NCBI GenBank assembly: GCA_905221605.1
Contig: CAJNDS010000902.1
Coordinates: 365,266 to 429,265 of the forward strand
Length of the DNA stretch: 64,000 nucleotides
DNA from: Symbiodinium natans
Taxonomy: Eukaryota; Sar; Dinophyceae; Suessiales; Symbiodiniaceae
Direction of reading: 5' to 3'
The notes under the pieces were generated by a model that had not been told where the DNA came from, searched no databases, and saw nothing but the letters and a program-made list of their open reading frames with translations. Below are positions 8,893 through 18,785 of the stretch, piece by piece; the first letter of the stretch is position 1, and each line of letters begins with the position of its first letter. The position numbers and the translations under genes are program-made.

Positions 8893-10399
8893 TGAGGTAC
8901 GAGAAGCGCCTGACGCTGCCCGAGGCGGAGATTGGGTATGCGTTGGAGTCCGAAGCCGCCTTATGCATTTGCCAGTTCCATGAAGAAGGTCATCCCCACA
9001 GAACGCAGTTGAAGACTGCCGTCCACAATGCCTTGCAACAGACCATTGTGGCAACCTCAAGCAAGCTTCTCAGCAGGGTGACCGAAGAGGGGGATACCAT
9101 GTTTCATTTGTTAGGAAGAGCGGCTCCAGTACGACCTGTAGCCTATGACAGAATGAGGCTTTGGATGCAACAGTATTCGGAACAGGACCTCTCTCAATAT
9201 CTTCGCCTAAAGAACAGGGATGGGCTGTTGGCTGTGGAAGTCGCGCTTGATGCAGGAGTAGGTCATGACCCTGCGCCAGACTGGAAAGACAACTGTATCT
9301 TGAGCTGGTTGTTTGAAGAGACCGAGCTTCGTGAAGACGAGCGCGAAGACTTTTTGCAGCGATGTGTGGCTGCCTGCTGCAAGCGTGCCAAAAGCTACTC
9401 GATGAACAAAGACCAAATCTCCGGTGGCCTCCAACAGTTTCTACACTTAGCAGATCGCAAAAAGTTTTATCCAGAGTGCAGCCAGGCTTGCTTCGATAAG
9501 GCTGCAGAGATTCTGCTCAAAGAGGCCCAGTACAAGGCCTGTCAGCACTTAGTCAAAGCAGCTGACGAGTTGAAATTGTCAACAGAGTCCGTGCACACGA
9601 TGCTGAAGCCCGCAGAGGGTGCTCAGAAGCAGACGCGCAAGCAGGCACCCGAGACGCAGATTGAAGTCAATTCGGTCCGGGTGATTGGCAAACAGCAGAG
9701 CCTACAGACAAGCTGTAGTTGCCGGAACCTTTTGCGAGAAGCCATTGATGCAAAGCTTGGGGAGAGTGCAAACGCACCTCGCAAAACAGCGTTCATGAAC
9801 GTGATTGTTCAAGGTCTTGTCATCGTCCTTGAGGTTCTCTCGGCTGCAGACCTTGTCACAGATATCCTTCTTCTGAGATGGATGTACTTGAGCCACCACA
9901 TTTGGTGGGCAACGCTGTCTTGTTTAATGATGGTGGCCCCATATTTGGCTGCCTTCTCCGCAACTTTACGGATCGGCTTGCGAAACCGCATCTTTGAGGG
10001 TACGGATGCCGATGGGAAAGCTCAGTCTTTCTATTGGTGCCGCAAGCTCGCCGGGTCAGTGTGTATGACACCTCTTTGCGTTGCAGCCTTTATTCTTTTG
10101 GATTTGGTTTATACAATCAAAGCTGCCACTTTCGATGTCTTTGCCCTCCTAGTTGGTCTCACTGCACCTGGCTGGAAATGTGATTTGACAGACGGCGCAG
10201 TGAGCAAGTTCCTCTCTGATCACCTGGGCTTAACAATAATGGATATTGAAGGCTATCGCCGGCTGCGTACAACCACCCAGCTACTCTTTGAGTCCTTCCC
10301 CCAAATCGTCCTTCAGCTCTACATCTTGCTGAAGTCTTCCTCCGAGAGGGAATTCGAGGTTTCAGACGAAGAGTTGGTCGTATCCTTGGCATTCGCCTT
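8893..10399 (+). CDS. Ankyrin/XK-like membrane protein, large central exon
   Basis: About 501 codons in one frame. The first 300 residues are soluble and helical with possible degenerate ankyrin units (SRVTEEGDTMFHLLGRAAPV). From about 9800 come hydrophobic segments: VIVQGLVIVLEVLSAADLV, WWATLSCLMMVAPYLAAFSA, LCVAAFILLDLVYTI and FDVFALLVGL. At 10279-10326 sits TQLLFESFPQIVLQLY, the signature-like E-x-x-PQ-x-x-x-Q helix of XK/XKR proteins. XKR members act as lipid scramblases or transport partners at the plasma membrane; that role is only inferred here. The exon ends in phase 2 at 10399, where an introner-like intron begins. The degenerate copy at 5867-6836 is its closest relative in the window. 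Confidence 0.7.
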
Positions 10400-10499
10400 G
10401 TCCCTTTGTCATAGTTGGGTAAGATTTTACATTTGTTGAGGGTACTTAAACCCAATAAGGAAAATATAGGTTTTCATTACTATCCCAACCATGAACTAG
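10400..10499 (+). mobile_element. Introner-like intron, copy 2 (100 nt)
   Basis: Begins GTCCCT, ends AACTAG. The inner part, 10410-10493, has terminal inverted repeats CATAGTTGGG and CCCAACCATG. It shares with copy 1 (1267-1395) the left block CTTTGTCATAGTTGGGTAA, then TTACATTT, the internal CCCAATAAGGAA, and the right block CCCAAC-ATGAACT. The flanks show a diverged short duplication (GTCCC on the left, GTTCC on the right). Removing it joins TT to G and yields a continuous frame (AFAL-FHLFATC) that aligns with the paralogous copy near 6670. Confidence 0.85.
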
Positions 10500-11548
10500 G
10501 TTCCACCTCTTTGCAACTTGCTGCATCGTTTGGTTGGAAGCAAGATCTGCCAGAGAATCAGTTGCACACTATACGATGACGTGTCTGACAGGAAGACTTG
10601 GCTGGCTCCCATTGGCAAGCAGTGTAGATCTGAGAAGCTCAAACAAAGGAGAGGGGCAGAAGTTGCACTTTGATGATTTGTCTTTCTCATTGGCATGTGG
10701 GCGCTTCACGATGGCCTTTGAGTTCAGTCAAAGTACCTGGGCAAAATTGCTGGGTGCTCTGTCAAAAGTTCAGGACCAAGCCAACAACATCTCTGTAGCA
10801 TTTGGACCTTCCATCTCTCTCCTGAACATGCATGACATATTGACCTTCCACAAGCGCTTCTCGAAGCTGCAGATTTCCATGCAGAGTGGAACAGAACCCG
10901 TGCCGTGGACAAGGATCTTGCAGAATTCCGGATTGAGCCCACAATCGGGCAACATTTCGATGAGTCAGAAGCAGTCGGCCTACGCCCAAGGATTGCTTGA
11001 AGAATTCATCTTGAACCACAATTGCGACGCGGTACATGCCCTCTTAGAGGCGGGCGTTTGCAGCACTACAGGGTTGACCTCCCGGGGCTTGATGTATTTG
11101 ACATTTGCAGTCGAGATGAAGCCCGGCATAGCTTGTGGAAGCAAGATAAAGACAAGAAGCGCGCGCCCTAAAAGGCAAGAGCCTGCAGCCAATGCATGCA
11201 AGCTAGAAGCTAGCCTTGAAGCCAAGGAGAAACGCAAGCATCTGCAAGCTGCTGCTGACCTTCAAAGCTCCTTTGACCTCATCGGAGTTGTCTTCCGAGA
11301 TCATGGACCCGTTGGTTGAGTGGGGCTTGCGTGTACGAAGCACGCTGGAGACGCCTTTGGAAGCTGCCTTTCGCGTGTCGGATGCTGATGTCATTTCCGC
11401 TTTTCTGTTCCACGAGCGGATTCAGGCAAACTTCGCGACGAGGAGAAGCGTCCTGAGATTGGCAGAGGTGGCTCGAGAACAGAACCTTCTGAAAGCTGCT
11501 GACACGTACGCCAATGCATCAGGTTTGGCTCCAGAGTGGGACCGCACC
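10500..11548 (+). CDS. Ankyrin/XK-like membrane protein, exon after introner
   Basis: Continues the membrane domain (FHLFATCCIVWLEARSA, matching the degenerate copy), then a soluble region including SKVQDQANNISVAFGPSISL and an ankyrin-like unit (HALLEAGVCSTTGLTSRGL). The first frame stays open to TGA at 11317-11319. A second overlapping frame, clearly coding (TLETPLEAAFRVSDADVISA), carries on to 11548. The switch between the two lies between about 11216 and 11320 and could be a small intron, a real frameshift or an assembly error. The exon ends in phase 0 before GTTTCC at 11549. Confidence 0.55.
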
Positions 11549-11700
11549 GTTTCCTGACTGGTTTATGGGCTGTATCTTCTATCGTAAAGCAGTTTGGGGG
11601 GAATTGTCACCCTAAACCTAAACCCTAAACCCTAAACCCTAAACCCTAAACCCTAAACCCTAAACCCTAAACCCTAAACCCTGGCTTTTGGTGCCCTTAG
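11549..11700 (+). other. Intron with (CCCTAAA)n array
   Basis: Starts GTTTCC, ends CCCTTAG, 152 nt, phase 0. A near-perfect (CCCTAAA)n array fills about 11611-11682, so a telomere-type repeat in C-rich orientation makes up half of the intron and lies next to the acceptor. Confidence 0.65.
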
Positions 11701-11850
11701 GCGAGCTTATCAGCCCGAGTTCTGCTACGTGGCGAAGCATCAGACTCCACGGTCGACTGCTGCGTCGCAGAGTTGCGGCGGTTCGACCTCTTCCGCGAGA
11801 AGCTTTTTCCGGTGGGAAGCCATGAACTGATCCCCCAGGCTTTGAAGAAG
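11701..11850 (+). CDS. Ankyrin/XK-like membrane protein, 50-codon exon
   Basis: Exactly 50 codons in phase 0 (RVLLRGEASDSTVDCCVAEL ... LIPQALKK). Both neighbouring introns contain telomere-type repeats. No domain is recognised; the composition is that of a soluble helical segment. Confidence 0.65.
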
Positions 11851-11955
11851 GTTTAGGGTTTAGGGTTTAGGGTGTAGGGTTGAAGGTTCAGGGCTTAGGG
11901 CTTGGGGTTTAGGGTTTAAGGTTTAGGGTTTAGGGTTTAAATATGAGCCCTGCAG
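11851..11955 (+). other. Intron made of TTTAGGG repeats (105 nt)
   Basis: The intron starts directly with the telomere-type unit, GTTTAGGGTTTAGGG, and consists almost wholly of TTTAGGG and close variants until CCCTGCAG at the 3' end. Frame is kept in phase 0 on both sides (QALKK joined to VLKTAADG). This is the cleanest case in the window of a telomere-type array acting as a whole intron and supplying its own donor. Confidence 0.7.
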
Positions 11956-12063
11956 GTTCTGAAAACAGCGGCGGATGGTGTTCTCGAGGTGGATCTGACC
12001 TTCGTGGCGCAGGCATTTCCACGGTTAGCTGCTCGGCTATGCAGGCGACCATTTGCTTGTGCG
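11956..12063 (+). CDS. Ankyrin/XK-like membrane protein, short exon
   Basis: Coding frame VLKTAADGVLEVDLTFVA and onward, open from the acceptor at 11955 to TGA at about 12064. The true 3' end is probably earlier, at a GC donor near 12035, but could not be fixed. It bridges the telomere-repeat intron and the terminal exon. Confidence 0.5.
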
Positions 12064-12200
12064 TGACAGCCATCATCCAAATTGAAATTGCAAGAACCGA
12101 CTTTTGTTTCCTACAAGGATCCCTGCGAGGTGTGAGGTGGATATATACAGTTTGTGCCCCAGGTGTTGCGAAACTTTAGACGCAACGCTTTCACACTTCT

Positions 12201-12980
12201 TTGCGTTTTCGAGGGTTGATGGTTTATTGCGTTGCCTACGAGGTATTTTCAGCAGCTCATCTTGAACAGTTGCTCGCAGTGGTACGCGCAGAAGCGAAAA
12301 TACCTTCGACTGCTTCCCTTCGAGTTTTAGACGGCTTGGTTTCTGAACTTGGACTTGTAGATATGCAGAAGTACGTGCAAATGACAGCCCCCCATCGAGC
12401 ATCTTGGCATGACTTTGCAGAGATTGTGGTGCGATTTTTGAATCCCTGTTGCCCTCTCAAAGGGCTCGACGGCCCCGCAGTAGACTCCAAGGTCACCCGC
12501 ACGATCCGACACTCACAGGAAGAGGGGCAACACGCCCGAAACAACAACTCACGAGAGAAGCGCGCCTTGGTGATTTGTAGCCTGACCATGCCGTCTGATT
12601 GCTGGCGAGCATACGGTATGCGAATATCTGGGGAATGGACAGATCAAGGTTGGGGCAACACGGACGTGAACAAGGTTGAGATTCGGGCTGTCACAGCTGG
12701 TGCTGGCCTGGTGTATGTGCAAATTCATTCTGTGAATTGGAATTCAGACAGTGGTCGCATTGAAGTGAAGTTTGGTGGGGCTCAGCTTGGACAAGGCTTG
12801 GACGAAGAGGATGAAACAGGCCGAAAGAATCTGGATCTTGAGCAAGCCGAGTCTCTGCTGGAGGTCCTGACGGCAGGCGATCTGGTCCAGATCACGATGG
12901 CTTGTGTTAGCTGGGGTGGTCATGAAGCCCATGCAGAAAATACTTGTTTGGAAATAGATTACTTCACCCGTGATAGTTAA
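12201..12980 (+). CDS. Terminal exon, C-terminal beta-rich domain
   Basis: The open frame ends with TAA at 12978-12980. Coding is convincing from about 12250 (LEQLLAVVRAEAKIPSTASL). The last 125 residues (CWRAYGMRISGEWTDQGWGN; LVYVQIHSVNWNSDSGRIEV; LLEVLTAGDLVQITMACVSW) are rich in Trp and beta-branched residues and look like a beta-sandwich domain, type not identified. The exact acceptor is unsure (several AG sites between 12219 and 12250). I join it to the ankyrin/XK-like gene because it is the next coding block on the same strand with no promoter-like gap, but it could be a separate gene. Confidence 0.55.
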   Translation: MRFRGLMVYCVAYEVFSAAHLEQLLAVVRAEAKIPSTASLRVLDGLVSELGLVDMQKYVQMTAPHRASWHDFAEIVVRFLNPCCPLKGLDGPAVDSKVTRTIRHSQEEGQHARNNNSREKRALVICSLTMPSDCWRAYGMRISGEWTDQGWGNTDVNKVEIRAVTAGAGLVYVQIHSVNWNSDSGRIEVKFGGAQLGQGLDEEDETGRKNLDLEQAESLLEVLTAGDLVQITMACVSWGGHEAHAENTCLEIDYFTRDS

Positions 12981-13457
12981 TGATTTCAGCTGCCGACGAA
13001 ACGCGACGTTAGCGCAGCGCCTGCCGAACCATGTTCCTCGAAGAGGAATCCTTCGGCTACGGCCCGGGCTATTTTTCACAGGCTCCATGTCTAAAGTTAT
13101 CTTTACATGAAGGATCCTCAGAAGGGCTGTATAGGGGGATATGAATATAAATAATTTAGTCACGGGGCTTGTGTCTGAAGCTTTGGCTGTCTGCAGCCAC
13201 ATCATGTTGGCTTGTAGGAGCTAGCTGGCTTTCCTCTGCGAGGAAGTTGATTTCTATGCTGTGCGGCCGGACAACTTCTTTCCTCGTAGATCAAAGGCGC
13301 AGGTCATATTCGCACATAGCTGTTCTGTGCTTGCCACTCCTCACTCTATGGATTCGTCTGCCCGCAGCCTTTTGAGCTTGAGCAGTCTGCAGCTAGGAAG
13401 ACTCCACATTTCAACGCAGTTTTCTCGCTTTAACGCCAGGGTTTTGGAGATTGAGCA

Positions 13458-13567
13458 CCCTAAACCCTAAACCCTAAACCCTAAACCCTAAACCCTAAAC
13501 CCTAAACCCTAAACCCTAAACCCTAAACCCTAAACCCTAAACCCTAAACCCTAAACCCTAAACCCTA
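13458..13567. repeat. Near-perfect (CCCTAAA)n array, about 16 units
   Basis: An uninterrupted run of CCCTAAA units. It is interstitial: unique sequence lies on both sides and a G-rich TTTAGGG tract follows at 13652-13713. Confidence 0.97.
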
Positions 13568-14379
13568 GTGTTATGAGGAGGTGATTCATGGCCGGCTGCT
13601 GTGCTCAGGCGCATGTCCAGAGGCCAGGGCAAGATGGTGACGTGAAACTGGTTTAGGGTTAGGCTATAGGGTATAGGGTTTAGGGTTTGGGGTTCAGGGT
13701 TTAGGGTTTAGGGCTGCTTCAGGGCATGTGAGGGGGTCGCTTGCAACATGATGTTGACGTGGATCCCCATGCAGGGCGCCTTTCCATTCGCCGAAACTCT
13801 AGGCAGAAGCTTGCCTGACTTGATCAGATCACAGAGGAAACTCGTTTTTGCTTGAAAAGAAGTTCCGACATCAATTCAGCTGCACGTGAGCTCCAAAAGA
13901 TCGGGTTATAGATAAACCTAAACCCTAAACCCTAAAAGGCATGATGCTACAGGGGTTTAGTTTGGGGCAACTGATCATGTAGAGGGATCCGGAGTCCTGG
14001 ACGTGCAAGTTTCGTGGGAAGGGCTCAAAGATTTCGGTTGCAGCTGTCTGACTTATGTAGGGTGTAAGGTTTCGGGTGTGGTGTGGTTCTTTTTCTGCAG
14101 CGCAGGTAGCCACGCCGATCGCGCGCATCGAGAGGCCTCCCCTGCCGCGTTCCCAAGAGTTGTGCCACCCCCGTATCTCCAAAGTCACAAAGCTGGGCCG
14201 TGGGTTTCTTCAAGATCTGGGATGCATGTGCGTGTCTACGTGCCGTTGCTGCGAGCCAGCCCTGGAGCAGCCCGCATGTCATAACATTGCGGCGTTGGGA
14301 GCTTCGAGCTTCAGGGCCCAGCTTGTGAAAGGCGAAGGGGTTGTCAATTGAGAACGTCATGCCGCTTCAATGGAAAAAA

Positions 14380-14560
14380 ATGCCCCAAAACCCCAAAACC
14401 CTAAAACCCCGAAACCCCAGAACCCCAAAGCCCCAAAGCCCCGAAGCCCTGAAGCCCCAAAGCCCCAAAGCCCCGAAGCCTCAAAGGCCCGAAGCCCCAA
14501 AGCCCCAAAGCCCCAAAGACCCAAAGAGCCCAAGACCCAAAGCCCCAAAACCCTAATTCT
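14380..14560. repeat. CCCCAAAG/CCCCGAAG degenerate repeat
   Basis: Tandem units of 8-9 bp related to CCCCAAAG and CCCTAAAA. They create long artificial frames of repeated KPQSP or GFGALG, which are not considered genes. Confidence 0.85.
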
Positions 14561-17482
14561 TGAAGTCCTTGCAACCATCGCTTGATGCTTTCTGCCCAGG
14601 CGTGTGATTGCAGAGTTCAGCCCACAGCTCAGTTTCGTTTTTGGTTCTGATCAGGGCTTGCTAAGAAGCTCTTTTGACTTAGTAAGTCTACTTCGTATCC
14701 CCTAGAATCCCTAGCAAACCCCCGTAACCCACCTTACTAATGAAGAGGCTTGGTAACGGTCCTTGGTGGTTGTCAACATGAGGTGACGCCGAGCTTCGCC
14801 GTCCGCAGCCGGAGAAGCTGTAATTGAAGACATGCGGATTCCTTCCAAAAGCTTGGCTCTGCTTCAGTCCCTCCTGGAAGTCGTTTAGACTTGCGCCCTA
14901 AGCTTGGCCTGCGCTTTGCCAGACAAGAACTCTGCGCGGCTGCACGTCTTCAGCCCTTGCAGCGCAGGGTGCTCCGGCTTCGGGAAGCTGGGTGTTGATG
15001 TCCAAGACGTTCGTGTGATGACGGCGGCGCAACGCCCTCTAGGTCCGGAAGGCTTGCTGCTTCCCTTGCGCCGCGTGGTGGTTCGCGGGATTCCGCACAA
15101 GGGTTCCCGGCTTGAGATGCAGGAGATGTCTGCGAAGGTCTGCCACTTCGTGGCCGGGAGGCATGCGGGTTCGATTCGTCCCGGAATCTCTGGCCTTGCT
15201 TCGACCCCTCAAGCCTGTTGTGTACATGCGCGCCGGAGCTTTCACATGCATGGCTTCCAGAAGCAGCCCCGTGCCAGATGCGCCGCCTCCCCGCAATCAG
15301 TGCGCAAGGTGATCAGGGCTCTGAAGTTCGGAGACACAGGTGGCTTTCGGTGTTAAGTGCCTGCGGCCTGCGCCTCTTGGAAGCACACCGCATGAGTGGA
15401 GGGATCCGTGGAAGCTCACCAGGAATCTGCATGGCGTAGGCGGTCTGCGAAGCTTGCGTGATTGGGAGCGTGGTAGATTGGAGCCAGCCTTGTTCTCAGG
15501 AGCTATTTTGAGGGTCGCGTTCCGAACATACAACTGCAGGCCCTTGAACGAGATTCCATATTCGCTCTAAGAGGATTTTCTTTGAATACTATTTTGAGAC
15601 AGCCAGAAGCTGTCCAGTGTGCCCGCTACTCATGGCCGCGCTGGCCCGGATTGCGCGTTGGAGGGATGTGCTGCGGCTGACCGTTCGTTGCATTGGTCCA
15701 GGGCAGCACAGACCAGGAAAATAAGTCGCTCGTGACGTCTGGGCCCGCGCCCGAGGCCCATCAGAGTCGCTTTTTCAACATTTGGACCTCGAACTTGAGT
15801 CCCACTAACCTTTCTCCGTTTTCCGAGCCAGGGCAGTTAACAAAAGGCGGATAGGCCTACACTAAACCCTCAACCCTAAACCCTAAAGTCAAGTATTTCC
15901 GGCGGCCGCGCATGGAATGTCTGAGGTGTGTACATGTTCGTTCGCAGTCCCTCGCGTCATGGTGTTCCTGCCACTTCTTTCCCTCTCGACTACTGGCAGA
16001 AGCCAGTTGCCATGAGATTCTTACTGAGTGGACTCGTTGAGAGGAACGCACAGCTGCAGCCGGGCAGCAGCGACAGCGGTTGCTCACTGATCTGACGATG
16101 TCTAGCTACACTACCAGAGCTGATTGCAACTGCGAGATAGACACCGCGCATGTTTGCTGAAAGCATACACAAGAAGACATGAGCAGATGTTCCCAGCAAC
16201 ACATCCCAGCTTTGCAGACACTGTGACGAGCCGGTCATCATTGCGTTTCATTTCCGAAAGCTCGAACACAGGCCGATTCCAGACCGAGACCTTGTTTCCG
16301 CATCGGCCTGGCATTTCTGACCGAATTACGCTGCAGTTCCTCCGGCACATGTACCGCAGCAGATGAAAGGCGCAACAGAGCGAAAGTTTAGCCCGAGGCG
16401 TAGTTCAAGCATAGGCTCCGACTGACCTTGAGAGCGAGTCATGCGAGAAAGGTTGCTGAGAGGTTGAAAGATGGGCGTGTGGCATGTTCTGCCACTTGGT
16501 GGTGCAAAGCTTCGCCGGAGCCCCGTCAAAAGCCGCGCCAGAGGCTGTCGCGGCATTCCTTCGACTGTGTCCATTCCTTGAGAGTAGACTGAGTAGACTC
16601 TCTGTGCGAAGAGCGGTACTTTTCTTGGTTCAAGTAGCCCGCCCTACCCTCCTCTGCAGATTTCCATCCCTCCAGCGCTCCTCCGGGCGGCGGTCTCGCA
16701 ACTCCCCAATTTCAAAGCAGCTTCATGTTCAGGGTCTAAGGGTTCAGGGCTCGGGTGCAACCGTTCGATTCTGTCCTTAGCTAGCAGGTCTCCTTGAGGC
16801 TATGAAGTTGGAGTGCTGTGACAAGACCCTTGCGGACTGCGCGGCTCTTCTGCGGACTGCGCGCATGCCTCTGAAAGTCTTTGCGGACCTCTCATCTCCC
16901 AGAGGCATGCATCCGGATTGTCGGTCTTTGGTCTGTGAGGTGCGTTTCGGGTTTAGGGTTTAGGGTTTAGGGTTTAGGGTCTAGGGCTTAGGGTTTGGGG
17001 TTTAGGGATGGTTGGGTAAAGTTCGCCTGCTCATTTTTGGCCCAAGTAGCCAAAGGGGGGGGGGGGGCGGCGGCCGGCCCAAGTGAGCGCAATCTTTTAG
17101 GGGCTTCTTGGTTCTTGGCGAAGTTTTCGTTTTGGGACCTCCCAGGTCGGATCCTCTGCAAGGACGGTTTAGGGTTTGGGGGGTTTAGGGGTTTTAGGGG
17201 TTTAGGGTGTAGGGTCTGCAGAGCACCGAAAGATGGATTCCCCGCCGTGGATGTGGATCTCATAGTAGGCTGAAGAGTCCCACGGGTGCATGGTCCGCAG
17301 CTGGGTGGCTTCGTACGCCCTTGTAGGGCCTGAGGGGTGTCGAGACAAGGTGACTAAGGATGGGATTTTGAATCTGTAGCTGTGGCCCTGCGAACCCCTT
17401 CGGAGGTCTATAGGAGTGAAAGAGGGGTCAGCTCCAAGCTGAACCCTAAACCCTAAACCCTAAACCCTCAACCCTAAACAGC

Positions 17483-17723
17483 CTGCAAGTGTCTCCTTAA
17501 AGCTCGCCATGCGACTCGCTACTTCGCACATGTAGGTTGTGGAGGTGCAGATGGGAGTCGACTCCCCCTCGTAGGCCGCCAGAATAAGGACGAGTTCGGG
17601 TTCTCGGTAGTTTGCCTGGCGGTCATAGTCGCCATCGTCAGTGCCACGACCCGTCCTCCTGGTCACGCGAAGCACTGCCAGTCTAAGGGCTTCCAAGATG
17701 TCAAGACAGAGCAGATTGCCAGA
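17483..17723 (-). CDS. Minus-strand gene, exon B
   Basis: A minus-strand coding block (SGNLLCLDILEALRLAVLRV; DDGDYDRQANYREPELVLIL; EVASRMASFKETLA). No domain is recognised. The 5' acceptor is about 17724 (TTACAAG then TCTGGC). At its 3' end the exon meets GC-TGTTTAGGG, so on this strand too the next intron would open with G-rich telomere-type repeats (seen as CCCTAAACCC at 17440-17480 on the plus strand). Its upstream partner is exon A at 18408-18777. Confidence 0.5.
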
Positions 17724-17736
17724 CTTGTAAGTAGGC

Positions 17737-18560
17737 CCGGCGCCCGAAGTTTTGTGCGCAGCATCTTCGTCCCGTGTGCTCGACCCATCGGCCTCCCTTG
17801 CCATCACTTTGCCCTCACATCGCTTTCGCCACACCGCTTCTCGGAACACCACGCGCCCCGCCAGCATGTGATCTGTGCTTGTCTCTGCGTTTTGATCGCA
17901 GGGATGTGTGCAAGATGTTGCGAACATTCGGAGCCGTGGAAGTTAGCACTGAAAACCGATCCGAGGCCGTGCGCACATCTTGCGATGGACGTATAAACTG
18001 ATGCCGCACAGGGCATGTCATGCGTGCCACAGCTTGTGTCATGGCAAGACGGTGTGTGGGCTCAGTCGCGAAGTTCTCAGCGCACCTCGAGCGAAATTGG
18101 CTTCTTCCGTGCTCAGCGTCGCAGGGGAAATTTCGGGCCGCTTCAAGCACGTCTCGCTGAGCCGGCTGAGCACCTTCTGCGCTCGCCAGCTGCAATTTGA
18201 TGTATTCTGCACATTCCGCGTGGGGTGATGCCGAACGCACAGCATGCACAGCGCACTTGGTCAGCAGACACTGCAGCATTCAAGCTCAAGAAGCAGCGTG
18301 TGCAGCATGTGCAGCGTGTGCCCTCCGAAATCTCTCACTAGCCCAGAGGGCTGGTGGCATGCGTTAGCCGCCCAGCTGCTCACAGGGCACATGGAGGTGT
18401 GGCTGACAGCTGAGATCCCTTGACAATGTCGACAGGCCGTTGGCCTCTGAACTCCTCCAACACCCCCCAAAAGTAGAGGGCACGTGTCCAGAGGGAGGTG
18501 CCGTAGTCCCAACCATACTTCATCCCACAGGCTGCTTGCAGAATAGTGTCCCGTTTGTCT
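17737..18560. repeat. Tandem duplication, unit 1 (intron plus exon part)
   Basis: About 0.8 kb that is repeated, with many substitutions, at 18786-19645. Conserved landmarks include the block at 17752-17790 (GCGCAGCATCTTCGTCCC), TGCAAGATGTT-CGAACATTC at 17909-17930, and TGATGCCGCACAGGGCA at 17999. The right end runs into the 3' half of minus-strand exon A. Unit 1 has a 29-bp segment near 18450 that unit 2 lacks. Confidence 0.85.
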
Positions 18561-18777
18561 ACAGGCAAGGTATCATAGTCTGACTGGAACTGGCAACACA
18601 AGCTAGACATCCCGGTGGCGGGTCGGGCTTTCCTGATCATCTTCATCACTGCAATCACCCGGGACCTGTGATCCCTTGTCCATCAAGACCAGCAAACCGA
18701 AAGGCTTGTCAGACATCAACGTGATAAACTCAGCGGCGGCAGAGGTCTTCGGATCTCGTGCGAGTATATGAGGTAAC
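18408..18777 (-). CDS. Minus-strand gene, exon A (one frameshift)
   Basis: A minus-strand coding block of about 120 residues: VRLPHILARDPKTSAAAEFI, then KPFGLLVLMDKGSQVPG, then QSDYDTLPVDKRDTILQAA and YGTSLWTRALYFWGVLEEF. The frame moves by one base near 18655 (DKGSQVPG to VIAVMKMIRKARP), a point that needs a real frameshift or a base error. No domain is recognised. The 3' half is duplicated as a broken copy at about 19540-19645. Confidence 0.5.
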
Positions 18778-18785
18778 CTGACCAG

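Larger units (their letters stand above)
12981..17482. other. Stretch without a recognised gene
   Basis: Apart from telomere-type arrays (13458-13567, 13652-13713, 16950-17010, 17166-17215, 17440-17480) and a CCCCAAAG tract (14380-14560), this is mixed-composition sequence. A plus-strand frame at 14904-15356 and a minus-strand frame at 15039-15296 overlap; neither has a recognisable domain. A 12-G run lies at about 17056-17067. Confidence 0.4.

Noticed and set aside
13458-13567. A true chromosome end
   Set aside because: Unique sequence and genes lie on both sides, and arrays occur in both orientations throughout the window, so these are interstitial.
14341-14585. Open frames with KPQSP/KPRSPEA repeats on plus and GFGALGLRAF on minus
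   Set aside because: They are translations of a CCCCAAAG-type tandem repeat that stays open in several frames; not evidence of a protein.
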